Below, piece by piece: positions 12,201 to 31,922 of a stretch of 64,000 bases of DNA. The position numbers and the translations under genes were made by a program. Below the pieces are notes generated by a model. That model saw only the letters and a list, made by a program, of their open reading frames with translations. It was not told where the DNA came from and ran no database searches. The DNA is from Flaccisagitta enflata (Eukaryota > Chaetognatha > Sagittoidea > Aphragmophora). Positions within the stretch are counted from its first letter, which is position 1; the number at the start of each line of letters is the position of its first letter. Location: assembly GCA_965153355.1 (NCBI GenBank), contig OZ231126.1, positions 48,856,001 to 48,920,000 on the forward strand, given 5' to 3'.

Positions 12201-15200
12201 AGGAATTCCTTTCATTTTATCCGAAACAGATTTGGCCAACAATGAATGGGTGACGTTTATTGTAGACTGGTGTCACGCTAAGCCGACCGTGGACGGGATG
12301 AAATTTGTCAATTTTACATGTTTGAAAATTGAACAAAACCATATGTCATCATGTAGCTCACCTATTCTTACATATGAATCCATACTTAGATTTTCTTAAG
12401 TGAGCTCATTTTTCATGCAAATTAGGCTTAAATAGATATTGTTGGCAATTTTATTACTAGAAAATTTAGCTTAATACAATTTAGAAATCAATATGAGAGG
12501 GAAATTCTTATTGATAACATTCAAGCAAACATGTGTGATCATGTTTCTGAAATTTTTTTGAATTCTTTTAGTTTTTTAAGAAAATCTCTATAAGTACTAA
12601 TTCTGGCTGGGTGGGCTATTGGAAGAGAAAAATTTTCCCCATGCTCTTTTTTATGCCAGTGACGAGGAATCTTTAAAAGAAGCTTCAAGCAAAATTTCAA
12701 CCAGATCGGTGAATTATTTAAGAAGTTATGCCATTTTTTCATTTTTTTTTTCTGGTAGGCTGGTTGGTCTGGTTGGACTCCTCAACATTCTCTAGGTCGC
12801 ATCAGAATTTAGGCAAAGGAGTCTCTTGATCAAGATACCAACCATGCAAAATTTCATTGGGCTAACTCAAATAGTTCCTGAGATATGCAAATTTGAATTT
12901 TGAGAAATTTTACCAAATATTAAACTTAAAAGCATCGCGCATTTGTGTGAGAAGCGCTGTGTGGAAACAAAGAATTAACTACGAAGCTTGGTCGGCGAGC
13001 GTTACAATTCAATTCTTATTTTTGTAGTGATCATCTTTGGAATTTCACTGTGACCAAACAATTTGGAGTTAAGAGTTGAAATTTTAGGTGCAAGTACAGA
13101 ATTTGATTTTCTTTCCCATCATGTAGATGAATTTTTCGTCACTTATGTTACTATGCCGTGGCATAGTATGAATCATAGTGTGACACAAGTGTGACAGCTA
13201 CAACAAGGAGCACCTCTGAATTGTAACGCTCCAGGAAAATGATTATTTCTCTAGAATGAAATGGAAAAAATCCTTGAAAATCGGAGGAAAGGTCCTTCAA
13301 CTAGTCCTTAATACAATGAAAAAAGAAAAAATGCTTAATGTTTGAGTAAAGATAAGCCTAGGAAAAAAACTGTCTACCTGACTCATTTTCAGTAAAAAAT
13401 GACAGAAAAATAAAGGGGAAGAGCATCATAATTCAAATTCATTTTTTGTCATCTTACAGTTGAAATATTGAATTCCAACTTTCTACACATATCAATGGAT
13501 TGATAGTGATTGCTTACAAGCTATTGGATGACCCCATTGACATTTTTTGATTGGTTAAACTTGTGTTTTGCTTGCAGGGACAAAATCGGGACAGGCCCAA
13601 ATAGACCCTTCTACCCCTGTTTTGGACCCCATAGGGGCAGTCGGTGTGGCAAAAATTGGTTTAGTATGGCACACCAGATAGGTATGTCACCCAACCTTTG
13701 TGACCTTATGCAATTCAGCAGAAGAAGCGATGACACTTCTACAATGATGGAGAGTCAGGGTTTCTCGCGCGCATAACGAAAATCGGAATTAGCCTGTACA
13801 AGAAAGACGGAGAGAACGAGTACAAAGGGACGGTATGGATCAAACAGAAGTAAAATCCTTTCCCTCAGGCCACCAAGCTTGTCAGTTCAAAATTGCCTGT
13901 GGATACTGAAGGTTGTTGTCGACTCTGCTGAGCATAGCGACGGAGAAGGCTGCAGTCTTGCCAGTTCCTGATTGAGATTGGGCGATCATGTTGATCGGTG
14001 GATCGGCCAACAAGGAAGGGATCGCCGTCTCCTGAATCTTGGACGGATGATTAAACCCCATGGCAAAGATTCCTGCAACAAGGTACAACAAGGACAACAC
14101 TTACTAGTCGCGTGCGGTCGTTAAGACCATAAGACCAAAAGACTAAAAGACTAAAAGACTATAAGACCAAAAGACCAAAAGACTAAAAGACTAAAAGACT
14201 AAAAGACTAAAAGACTAAAAGACTAAAAGACTAAAAGACTAAAAGACCAAATGTAAATTGACTTAAAATAACTGAAAATGACTTTAAATGACTTAAAATG
14301 ACTTAGAATTACGTAAAACGGCGAAAAAAAGCTAAGGGTTACCGACAGACGGACCGACCAACCGACCGACAGACGGACAGAGTGGGTTGTAGAGTCGCGT
14401 GCACGCGACTAAAAAGCTTCAAAATTACAGTCCCCGACTGGGGACTGCAATTTTTGAAGCTTTCTCGTTGCGTAAACGCAACTCGAGAAGATACACTACA
14501 AGACAGCAATTTCAAGAAAAAAAGAAAAAAATAACAAATATTGTTTAAATGATGACAAAACTTGATAATGATAAAAATAGTGGATGACGATGATGACAAC
14601 AACGAATGATAATGACAACAGAAATCTAAGAAAAAAATGTTTAAAAAATTTTTCAAAAAAAAAAAAAGAAATAAAAAAAATTTTTCAAAAAAAAAAAAAA
14701 ATTTTCAAAAAAATTTAAAAAAAAAAATTCAAAAAAATAATTTAAAAAAAAAAGTTTAAAAAAAAAATTTTTCGAAAAATTTTCAAAAATTTTTTTAAAA
14801 AATTTCAAAAAAAAAATTCAAAAAAAAAAAAAAAATCAAAAAATTTTTCCAAAAAATTTTTTTCAAAAAATTTTCAAAAGATTTCCAAAAATTTTTAAAA
14901 AATTTTCAAAAAAAAATTTTCAAAAAAATTTAGTAATTGAAGATGATTACAGTAATGGATGATCATAACAGTAGGTGAGGATGATGACAGTAGATGAAGA
15001 TGATGACAGTAAATAAAGATGATGACAGTGGTTAAAGATGATGACAGTGGTTGAAGATGATGACAGTGGTTGAAGATGATGACAGTGGTTGAAGATGATG
15101 ACAGTGGTTGAAGATGATGACAGTGGTTGAAGATGATGACAGTGGTTGAAGATGATGACAGTGGTTGAAGATGATGACAGTAGTTGAAGATGATGACAGT

Positions 15201-17191
15201 GGTTGAAGATGATGACAGTAGTTGAAGATGATGACAGTAGTTGAAGATGATGACAGTAGTTGAAGATGAATCTTGAAATCCATAATGGCAAACCTAAAGA
15301 AAAATCAGAATGTAATAAATGAGCAAGTAAAAGAATTCATCAACTCCAATCCTCGCCTAAGTCCTAGTAACATATTACTACATTAATAAGCTAATATCTT
15401 ATAAACCAGACTTTAGATTTAATTCGAATTTTGCAGGGGCAGTTCAATTAATATCCTTTACTTGTATACCAAATCAGAAAAAAAATTACATTCCTTTACT
15501 ACCCTTTGCCTATGTAAATTGCCAAAGTCCTAGCAACATACTACTACATTAATAAGTTAATATCCCATAAACCAGACTTCAGATTTAATTCGAATTTTGC
15601 AGGGGTTGTTTACTGCTTGTATACTAAATCAAAAAAATTCATAAACCTTTACTACCCTCTACCTATGTAAACCAACTAAGTCCCAGCTAAATATTACTAC
15701 AAAAATAATAGGCAAAGGGTAGTAAAAGTTTATGAATTTTTTTGAAAATTGGTACACAAGCTCCCATTGACATAATAATAACACTGGTAAAATTTCATGA
15801 ACTCCTGAAGTCTGGATCAAAAGATATGAGAAGGTTCTAGACAGACAGACAGACAGACAGACTAGCACAAACAGGCGATCTCGTAGTCCACCGACGATAA
15901 CTGTTCGTCGGGGACAAAAATATTGAGTTCAACGCCTGTTGTTAATACAGAAATAAACGAACGACACTATGCAAAGTAACTTTGAGAAAAAGCGGGTCTG
16001 ACCTTTGAGGATCTCCGGTTTGAGGTGCATTTCTTCAAAAGTTCTGACGGAGTATAGAGGGGAATTGGGATCTCTACGCTGGACTTCGATGGTGTCGTTT
16101 TTCAACTCGTATAGTTCCGTTTGAACCTTTTTGTTGAGCAACGACATCGCCGCCGCATCCGGCGCCTTTTCAGGAACGGCAGCGTCTCCGTCGTCCCAAT
16201 CATCTGGAGGAAGAAAGATTTAGTTTATGTCCAGTATGTCAATCGATCTATGTAGTTGGATTTAGCAAAAAAAAACAAACAAAATAAAACAAAGTAAGGG
16301 ATTAACGATGAAAAATGAAAAAATACATTCTGCAACTGCATCAGTTTCCCGACATGGTCAGACAGCAAAACAATCCGAAGGAAAGATCGAATCACTAGAT
16401 TCAGTAAAATTTCTTGAATCACCGATCGATGAAAAGTGCTCAAGTACAAAGTTACTCGCAGCGGGGATGACTCATTCTCGCCAGAAGGGCATAATGGCCG
16501 ATTTGATGGCAAAATAAGCTAAAATAAACTAACGCCAACAAATCAAGTGAAAATATACGAACCGGCCGGAGGTGCTGGAGCGGCGGGCGCCGCTGGAGCG
16601 GCAGGTACTGCGGGGGCTGGTGGGGTGGGCGAAGAGGATCCATTGGTGGTCGTAGGAAGATTCGAGGTCGTCTTGTTCGCGAGATTTAAGTTTTTCACTT
16701 GAGCACTGGAAAAGAAAAAAAAGTCAAGATTAGAAATTTAAGATCGATCGTTAAGTTAAATGCTAGGTCAAACGATCGAGAAATCGAACATGATGCCATG
16801 ATCTTTAACGGGTCTAATGATTAAAACGATTGACTGGTCATCACGCAGTTCTTCCTCAGTCCCACACAGATTTAATTGCGCGAAATGCGGGTTCATCAAC
16901 TGCAGATTTAGTAAAATCAGAGTCTACAAAGTCTACAGAGTTTTTGAACTAGGTTGCAAAAGGATGCTGCTGATTGCGGTATGAAAAATCATTCAACCAG
17001 GGGTCAATACCTGATTTCTGACGCCGATATCTCCTGCAAGAGTCTATAGACTATTGAGTCTACTGATTTTTTGACCGATTGCAAATGGACACTAAAGTGA
17101 GTATGAAAAATCATTCTAGGGGCCAATACCTGATTTCTGAGGCCGATATCTCTTGCGAATCTACGGCCTTTGCCCAATCGTCGTCCGCCAT
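9244..17191 (-). CDS. DDX19: ATP-dependent RNA helicase DDX19/DBP5, mRNA export factor
   Basis: Twelve exons: 17191-17130, 16705-16563, 16203-16003, 14072-13897, 12167-12081, 11898-11767, 11611-11499, 10994-10913, 10792-10691, 10177-9980, 9591-9398 and 9292-9244. They encode 512 residues in continuous phase (human DDX19B has 479). All DEAD-box motifs are visible: GFNHPSKIQ (Q motif), [10 protein letters not shown] (about 166-175), [21 protein letters not shown] (272-275), [17 protein letters not shown] and [10 protein letters not shown] (about 457-465). The N-terminus [11 protein letters not shown] matches the vertebrate start. A Pro/Ala-rich low-complexity segment is encoded by exon 2. DBP5 acts on the cytoplasmic face of nuclear pores, where with Gle1 and IP6 it strips export factors from mRNA. 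Exon 4 ends in a GC rather than GT donor. Confidence 0.96.
11128..11490 (+). repeat. Composite GACN-palindrome repeat plus GC-rich module in DDX19 intron 7
   Basis: The left portion (11128-11230) carries cgttgcggacgggtgggcaggggc. At 11240-11360 it is followed by an inverted ccttggatcgcacat-type module and gcagcggccccaaaggg. At 11468-11490 is the palindromic family end (gagatgcgaggacgcatct). The end of the repeat touches the exon 7 splice donor. Confidence 0.7.
12545..13660 (+). repeat. Dispersed intronic repeat, copy 1 (DDX19 intron 4)
   Basis: It shares several blocks, in the same order and orientation, with 27530-28740: gaaaatctctataag, ggctgggtgggc, gtaggctggttgg, aagaattaactacgaag and ggacaaaatc.ggaca. 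No open frame is shared, so it is a non-coding dispersed element of more than 1 kb. Confidence 0.65.
14107..14414 (+). repeat. GACN-palindrome dispersed repeat with gactaaaa array, copy 3
   Basis: It begins tagtcgcgtgcggtc and carries about 14 units of gactaaaa (14126-14250), then units like tgacttaaaa, then a GACN run (ccgacagacggacc). It ends in the perfect 18-bp palindrome agtcgcgtgcacgcgact (14394-14411). Confidence 0.8.
14640..14940. repeat. A/T homopolymer-rich low-complexity tract
   Basis: Almost entirely runs of a and t with short aaaattttt inversions. No coding potential. Confidence 0.9.
14960..15270. repeat. 18-bp minisatellite in DDX19 intron 3
   Basis: The unit gttgaagatgatgacagt recurs about 17 times with few substitutions. 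The minus strand therefore reads open in several frames. Confidence 0.9.
15356..15700. repeat. Tandem duplication, unit about 167 bp
   Basis: Two successive units start agtcctagyaacatayta and contain cagactttagatttaattcgaattttgcaggg; a third, partial unit starts near 15676. It lies in DDX19 intron 3, before exon 3. Confidence 0.8.
16925..17165. repeat. Tandem duplication including the end of DDX19 exon 1
   Basis: Two copies (about 16925-17046 and 17047-17165) share gtatgaaaaatcattc, caatacctgatttctga and gccgatatctc. The second contains the authentic end of exon 1 and its donor; the first is an intronic copy that also carries an AG acceptor. Confidence 0.8.
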
Positions 17192-17497
17192 TCTATTGAA
17201 CCGTTTTTACTGCAATAGTGTTTATCTGTTGATGATATGGTCTCTTAGTTGTGGACTAATGTTTTCAGGATCTTCTGACGAAACAAATACCTACACAGAC
17301 GGGTCGTGAACAGGTAATTGAAATGAGGAGTGAATAAAATAAAAAAGCTAGAACTAAAAACTTTGGGTCAACAATACTCATAAGCGAAACGGCTAAAATC
17401 TTTGTTATTGAATAATCCACAGTTTTACACAACGAGAATCCATAAAAAAACTGATAATATAGTCAACGGATTTGAACCAGATCAGGAAGAGAAACCA

Positions 17498-17964
17498 TTA
17501 GAACAAAACTCTCTGAGCCTCCCTCCACAATTCCTTGGGGACGTCTCCAAAATCGATGCATTTGCCGCCGCAATAACCACCACCAGCACCATCTCCTCCT
17601 CCTCCTTTAACACGCAAAAGCGCCTTGACTTGAGACTCGGCAATCCACTCGTCGCGGGCGAACCGCGGTGTCCAGCGGACGAGGAATTCGCGTTCCGGGA
17701 CGCCGGTCCGAAGACGCGATCCCAGAAAGCAACCGATGGAAACGAAGAAATGACGCTTGTGAGGACAGCGACTAAGGGCGACGGACATGGCGGAGGAAGA
17801 AAAGTTGTATGCGAGAGGCGGAAATGTGGACGACGGCAACTGCGGTAGAGGAAGTGGAAAAAACGACGCCGGAGGAAATGAAGGAGCAGCTGAAGTGACA
17901 GAAGAATTACGAACAGGAAGGTGATGAGACGTCGACCGGAAAAGTGAGGTCATCCAATCGGATC
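17498..17964 (-). CDS. Putative terminal exon of an unidentified gene
   Basis: An open stretch follows a good acceptor (ctttttctag at 17964) and ends at a stop at 17498. It encodes about 155 residues: an N-terminal Ser/Pro-rich part, then CPHKRHFFVSIGCFLGSRL and EREFLVRWTPRFARDEW, then a Gly-rich stretch and a Cys pair. The RW...DEW pattern is faintly reminiscent of chromo-barrel folds, but this is a guess. No upstream exon was found. The opposite strand is also open here, so it may not be a gene. Confidence 0.25.
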
Positions 17965-18004
17965 CTAGAAAAAGTAAAAAAATAAAAATGTGCAAAATGG
18001 GGGG

Positions 18005-18335
18005 GTCGGTAACAACGAACTTTGGAAATGCCAGTTGGACATATGACCGAAGTGTGCACAAAAACGGTTTATAAACATATGTGATAGGAAAAAGGAGTCA
18101 CACCATATCATTTACAGTCGTGCCACACCCCTTATTTACATTGTAATGAATAGGGAGAAGGAAGAGGAAGAGGGAGCTCCTATACTTCCACTATGGGAAA
18201 GGTAGGGTTGGCACGACTATAAATGATAAAATCTCATGAACTTTTCCTTCTAGTTCTCAGGTTGTTTTGTGATTGTGCATGGTCTGGTGATATGTCCGAT
18301 TGGCATTTCCAAAGTAGGTTGATACCGACCTCCCC
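18005..18335. repeat. Foldback element upstream of DDX19
   Basis: The word actttggaaatgccagttgg on the plus strand (about 18018) recurs inverted at about 18295-18315. An inner pair, cacgactataaatgat versus atcatttacagtcgtg, is also inverted. Confidence 0.7.
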
Positions 18336-18466
18336 AGTGCAAAATAGCTCGACGGCTCCGCGAACGCCACAGCCAACTCGGTAATCAACCGGAAACCAAC
18401 CAGAGGAGCACTCGTCACACATTTCAAACGCTAGCATGTCACTTTTGGTCTAGTAGTTAAGGAATT

Positions 18467-19622
18467 CCTTAACTACTAAACCAAAAGTCTTCAAATTTTC
18501 AATGTATGTTGGTAATAAGTGAGTTTTTTTATGTAAAACTTGACGGGTTGAAGTCAGCAAAAAATTGAAAGAATTGCTATTTTGGGGGCCAAAACAATTT
18601 ATTTGCAATATTTCTTTTAAGAAACTGTCTTTATTTGCTTGAAATCTCTAAAAAAATTGAGCTAGCACCTTGAGGTTGGTGTCAAATGATAGATATTTCT
18701 ATCATAGATTGTGTCTTGATGCCAAACTGGAAAAATTGGGACTCTCAACAAAGTTTCAGTGGATTTGAGTCAGTCATTCTCTCAATTTGGAACATCAATC
18801 ATGAAAAATTCAATTCAGTTAAACTTTAATGCTAAAAATCATAAAATTTTTTAGCGGAACTATAATCTACAACTAGTTTTCTTTGATTTGAGACCAATCC
18901 CAGGGTGCTAGCTCAATTTGTTTGGAAACAACAAGCAAATAAAGAAAGTCGGTTGTAGAACACTTTGCACAAAATTTGATTAGGCCCTCAACATGGTAAT
19001 TCTTTTAATGGTCTGCTGACTTCAACCAATCAAATCACTGACACTAAGGTTTTGCATGACAAAACTGTCACTTATTACCATTACACTTTTTTTTTTTTAT
19101 AAGAACCAAGTTTATAAGAACGTTAGGCTTCAAATCGTCAAAAATTTAAGAACATTGCTAAGAACCTAAGAAGGCTTCATTCTTCAAAAATTTAAGAACA
19201 TAAGGCTTAAAACCTTAAAAATTTAAAAACATTTTTTTTCGGGGCTTTTTTTCAATCAATAGTTCTTTGTAAATGGACAGACTCTGTATCTTTTCTGTAT
19301 AACAAATCACGTTTTTCTTTGTATAGCATATATTTTTCTACTTTTATTGATCTTGATTCATTCAAAATGTTTAAATCTGCTAGTTTGTTGTTTCATTGAC
19401 ATTTTCTTTCATTTTCTCCTTAATGACAAACTTAAGATTAATTAAGAACGTTCTTAATTGAAGGTTAAACTGTGTTTTTAAATTAAGAACAATTTAAGAA
19501 CGTTCAAGCCTTGAAACTGCTCAAAATTAAAGAACATTGAAGGCTTGCCCAAAAAATGACGTTCTTATAAAAAAAAAAAAGTGTATACATTGTAAATTTG
19601 AAGTAAATTTGGTTTAGTAGTT
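18467..19622. mobile_element. Foldback element with aactactaaaccaaa ends, interrupted by a nested element
   Basis: The left arm starts aactactaaaccaaaagtct and the right arm ends tttggtttagtagttt. Inner inverted blocks include ttgaagtcagcaaa/tctgctgacttcaacc and ttgagctagcacc/gggtgctagctcaa. The right arm is split by the 500-bp element at 19084-19583. A second copy of the end sequence lies tail to tail at 18445-18466. Confidence 0.75.
19084..19583. mobile_element. TA-flanked MITE nested in a foldback element
   Basis: Terminal inverted repeats CACTTTTTTTTTTTTATAAG and its complement bound 500 bp flanked by TA on each side (19082-19083 and 19584-19585). This fits a Tc1/mariner-type target duplication. 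The interior holds repeated taagaac words and no open frame. Removing it restores the inverted symmetry of the surrounding element. Confidence 0.75.
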
Positions 19623-19638
19623 TAGGATTTATAAAGGT

Positions 19639-22251
19639 TTACAATAACGCACTTCGATCCAAAGACGGTGTACCAGTGAGCTTGTCTGCGTCATTATCGC
19701 CCCAGCGCCAATCGATAGCTGAGATTGTGGAGGCGCTGTCGCTCCCTTCGCAATCCTGAGACTTTCGATTCCCGACTTGGTCAGTGAGCATTTTTCTTTT
19801 GCCAAGCTTTTTCGCCAGTCCCAATTCTTTCTTCTTCGGTCTAGCCTCGCTGATGATGACCGATTGCTGCTTGGCCGCTTTCACACGTTGTTCTGAATAC
19901 TTAACACCACATTCTAGTTCTTTCCGCTCATCGCCGTTGACCGACATTTCCGTCATCGCTTTTTTCGTATCGTACTTCTTATTCATCGCGTTACCAGTCT
20001 TCTTTGCTTTTTTGAGCCCCTCGCTCTTCACATCTTTGACATTTTTCAAAATCTTACCATTTTTCTGCTCAAGTCCTTTCGAATTCTTTTTGGATGGCGT
20101 AGCGGCTTCAACCACCGGACGGTATAATCCGTTTTTGCCTCCGTCGGCTGAATTGCTTGCTTTGGCGCCAGACGCTTTCTTCCCCTTCTTTTTATTCTCT
20201 TTGTGATCTGATTTTCCGACTTTTCCGGTTTTGATAACAGTGGCCGTACGTTTGATTTCGACGTCATCTGCAGTGACGAGTGTAGGTTTCGCATTTTCGC
20301 CAGTTTTGACTTTTACTTTTTTATCGTGGAACGCCACTTGAAAGAAAGCATCGCGAGGTCCGTCACTCACTGAATGGCGAGGCGCTGAATTGTTGACGGA
20401 GGGGGAAGGGCCCTCGCTCGCGGTCTTGGTTCTTTTCGCTAACTTGACACTTTCACTGGGGTTTATCAAAGGGAAGGACATCGAACGTCGAGGTCCATCA
20501 AGATTTGGTTCAGCTTCTCCACTCTTCGCCGCAACATCTGTCAATTTCGGTTTTCCCGCGCCTTTCTCTTCGTCGTCGGATCTTTCTTCTTGCGCTTCTT
20601 CGTCGCTTTCATCGCTTTCTTCATCCCCCAACCCGCCCCAAGTGGACGTGTCAAGCATGCGTTTGAGAAGAACGTTGCCATATTTCTTTTTACCTTTAGT
20701 CTTTTCAGAGACACCTTTGACTTGGTTATCCATAGCTCCACAATCATCATCGATAACGACAACGTCTGTGCCGCATTTGAGATTGATGACCTCTTGACGC
20801 GTACCATTGCTCAACGCGTATTCATCACCTCTGACCGAACTACCATCAAATTTCCCAGTGTCTCCAACGTTAATTGATTTTGGTGGCTTCATGGAAGAGG
20901 ATGCGATCCGCATGTCGTCGTCATCAGCGAGAAACGTCGCATCGCAGTCCACCAGAGAGGGTATGGATGAAGCGACTATTTCGATGCCAAAGTCTGCAGT
21001 CCCGCTTTCGGTGTTACAGTCAACTCCACCCGTTTCTTCATTTGCGTCACTTTCCTTTACCCATTGTCCATTTCTTCTTATTTTCCTCGCAAAATGATTT
21101 TCTCCTCCCTTCCTTTGGATATGCTCAACTTGACCGCTTGGGCGTTTGATCGGCGTCAATCTTCCGCAAGAGATTTTCCGGTCTCTCTCAGTAGCGTCGA
21201 CGCGCTTTTTCTTGTCGTGATTATCGACCAGCATTTCGACCACGCCTTTGTTAGCCGATTCTACGCCGTCCTGCCAACCAACGCCACTTCCGGATTCATA
21301 GGACGCGCTTCGACTTCCATTCTTCGCCGATTCGTCACAGCGAGACGCGCGTCCACGTGTTCCCACAGAATTTTCCTTCTCTTCCTCAGCGTGTCGATCA
21401 TGAATCGCTTCCACCTCGTCATCCGACGAAGTTAAGACAACCAAATCCGTCCCATTGATTTCACGCTGGGAATCGAGGAACGACTCCAACTCGTCGCTCG
21501 ACTCGCCAGATGAGACAGCAGCGCGGCCGTTGTGAACAGGAGCCCTTTCTCGACTACGTCTCGTCTCGGCAACGTCGACCTTTTCTAGAGCTCGGCCCCG
21601 CGCCAAAACTGTCGGCTCTTCGTGTTGCGTCGGTGTAGAGGCGGGCTTTCCATGCTTTCTGTTGCCCAACGAAGTGCATGCCGAGACGTCATGGTTGACG
21701 CTCGATCTAACTGACATCTTTTCATCGAGCTCTGTAGCGCTGTTGGTGGATTTAAGCATCATCTTCCTATCGCCGACCGACGCAACATACCAGCTCTTAT
21801 TCAGCGACTCCTCGGTAATCGCTTGTTTGGATGTATCTTTCCCGTTATTGACTTTCGCTGCAGTTGCAGCCTTCACGATCCCTCCGGTGTGATATTTTGT
21901 CGACTCGAGTATCGTCGATTTTTTTGCTCCGACGTGGGCATTGAAGGATTTGGCGCTTTCCTCTCGAGAATTGGTCGTAAGCGCGCATTCGTCGGTCATG
22001 ACAAAGCTACGCTCCGAAGTTGGCATCTCCACGGGATCAGACGCTGGTCGCATAGAGGCAAAGTTCCACGATCCAGATGTGCAAGACAAGACCCCTTTGT
22101 ATTTCTTCCTCCGACGATCGATTTTGACGACATTGGATTTGGACGTCGACGATGATGATGCCTGAGATGAGGTCACGATCGGTTTGGAAGCTGAAGAACA
22201 GCGACGAGAAGTGTTCGCGTCACGGGATGGAGAATTGTCCTTCGAGGCCAT
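19639..22251 (-). CDS. Large disordered nuclear-type protein of unknown function
   Basis: A single open frame of 870 codons starts at the first ATG (22251); the frame opens only 57 bp further upstream. I do not recognise the family. The protein is rich in Lys, Ser, Asp and Glu, with many basic clusters (KKGKKASGAKA, KRTKTA) and acidic runs (EESDESDEEAQEERSDDEE). Two stretches look like SUMO-interacting motifs, a short aliphatic core followed by acids: DLVVLTSSDDE (encoded near 21420-21450) and DVVVIDDD (near 20745-20770). This composition suggests a nuclear or chromatin-associated protein, by inference only. It could be the large exon of a gene with more exons, though no partner exon was found. 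Confidence 0.7.
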   Translation of the reverse strand: MASKDNSPSRDANTSRRCSSASKPIVTSSQASSSSTSKSNVVKIDRRRKKYKGVLSCTSGSWNFASMRPASDPVEMPTSERSFVMTDECALTTNSREESAKSFNAHVGAKKSTILESTKYHTGGIVKAATAAKVNNGKDTSKQAITEESLNKSWYVASVGDRKMMLKSTNSATELDEKMSVRSSVNHDVSACTSLGNRKHGKPASTPTQHEEPTVLARGRALEKVDVAETRRSRERAPVHNGRAAVSSGESSDELESFLDSQREINGTDLVVLTSSDDEVEAIHDRHAEEEKENSVGTRGRASRCDESAKNGSRSASYESGSGVGWQDGVESANKGVVEMLVDNHDKKKRVDATERDRKISCGRLTPIKRPSGQVEHIQRKGGENHFARKIRRNGQWVKESDANEETGGVDCNTESGTADFGIEIVASSIPSLVDCDATFLADDDDMRIASSSMKPPKSINVGDTGKFDGSSVRGDEYALSNGTRQEVINLKCGTDVVVIDDDCGAMDNQVKGVSEKTKGKKKYGNVLLKRMLDTSTWGGLGDEESDESDEEAQEERSDDEEKGAGKPKLTDVAAKSGEAEPNLDGPRRSMSFPLINPSESVKLAKRTKTASEGPSPSVNNSAPRHSVSDGPRDAFFQVAFHDKKVKVKTGENAKPTLVTADDVEIKRTATVIKTGKVGKSDHKENKKKGKKASGAKASNSADGGKNGLYRPVVEAATPSKKNSKGLEQKNGKILKNVKDVKSEGLKKAKKTGNAMNKKYDTKKAMTEMSVNGDERKELECGVKYSEQRVKAAKQQSVIISEARPKKKELGLAKKLGKRKMLTDQVGNRKSQDCEGSDSASTISAIDWRWGDNDADKLTGTPSLDRSALL

Positions 22252-22787
22252 GACGACGTCCGTGTACAGAGAGAGAGCGAAAGTTGCGTCAGTGTTGAGC
22301 TTGGCCAATCATTTCACCCGCCCTCAATCTTCAACCGCTTGGGCTAAAAAATGTCAGAACTTGTATAATGTGGACATCAGCAACTGTGTCTGAAAAAAAT
22401 TAAAGAAATAACAAATAAATCGCGATATGAATTTCCATATTCACGAATCGGAATTTGTAAAATACTAGAAGTAAATAATGCATCCGGGCCTGTTACCACA
22501 ACAGAAATGTTAATAAATAAATTCAATAAAAAATACAATTCAATAGATTAGCGACTAGGAAGAAGCAACAACCTCGTACTAAAATCGGCAACATTATGGG
22601 CTAGCGTACCGCCCACCATTGCAACTCTGCAACTCTTGGAGAAAACCAGTCAAGTTTGCGGCGATCACCGTCACCTTCAAATGGCATTGTCTGTACATCA
22701 TTGCATTATAATTGGAGAATGACGCAAATACAGTCCCAGTTCACAAAGTCGATTCCAAGTCTCTCCGCCAGGAGCAAGCAGTAAGCT
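22252..22787. other. Intergenic region between MLYCD and the disordered-protein gene
   Basis: No recognised coding sequence or large repeat. It should contain the MLYCD 3' end and the promoter of the gene starting at 22251. Confidence 0.4.
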
Positions 22788-31619
<8,832 letters not shown>

Positions 31620-31785
31620 CTAGAAACCGTTCGCGGTGCGATCAACTTTGTTGAGTTCATTTATGCAAATAAAACCGCCCTAGACGTTTGCGAATGATGA
31701 AATTGTGCCCGTGAGATGAGAAGTTTCACGATACAAATTTTATAACGGGATGGTCGAGCTAAAAAACGAGGGTTTCAAAGAACAA

Positions 31786-31922
31786 GCACGGATACACGGC
31801 GCGACAATCGCTAACGGTTGGGTAGTGGCGGTTCTGAAAAAACCACTTGCAATTCAAAAGTTACGGGCCGACCGACGGACCGACCGACACAGCAAGGTGA
31901 AGAGTCGCATGTCCGTGACTTA
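31786..31922 (+). repeat. GACN-palindrome dispersed repeat, copy 5
   Basis: From acggcgcgacaatcgc to agagtcgcatgtccgtgact, with the GACN run ggccgaccgacggaccgacc. The terminal hairpin is imperfect in this copy. Confidence 0.65.

Noticed and set aside
14947-15291. Frame encoding repeated His/Leu/Ser/Thr/Ile units on the minus strand
   Set aside because: It is the 18-bp minisatellite, whose period keeps the frame open, lying inside a DDX19 intron.
17402-17848. Plus-strand frame of 148 codons overlapping the putative terminal exon
   Set aside because: No recognisable domain or splice sites. The minus strand has a better acceptor and stop placement, though both remain doubtful.
19784-22165. Several plus-strand frames of 70-140 codons opposite the 870-codon gene
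   Set aside because: Shadows of a Lys/Ser/Asp-rich coding strand, rich in Phe, Ser and Leu as expected for the complement.
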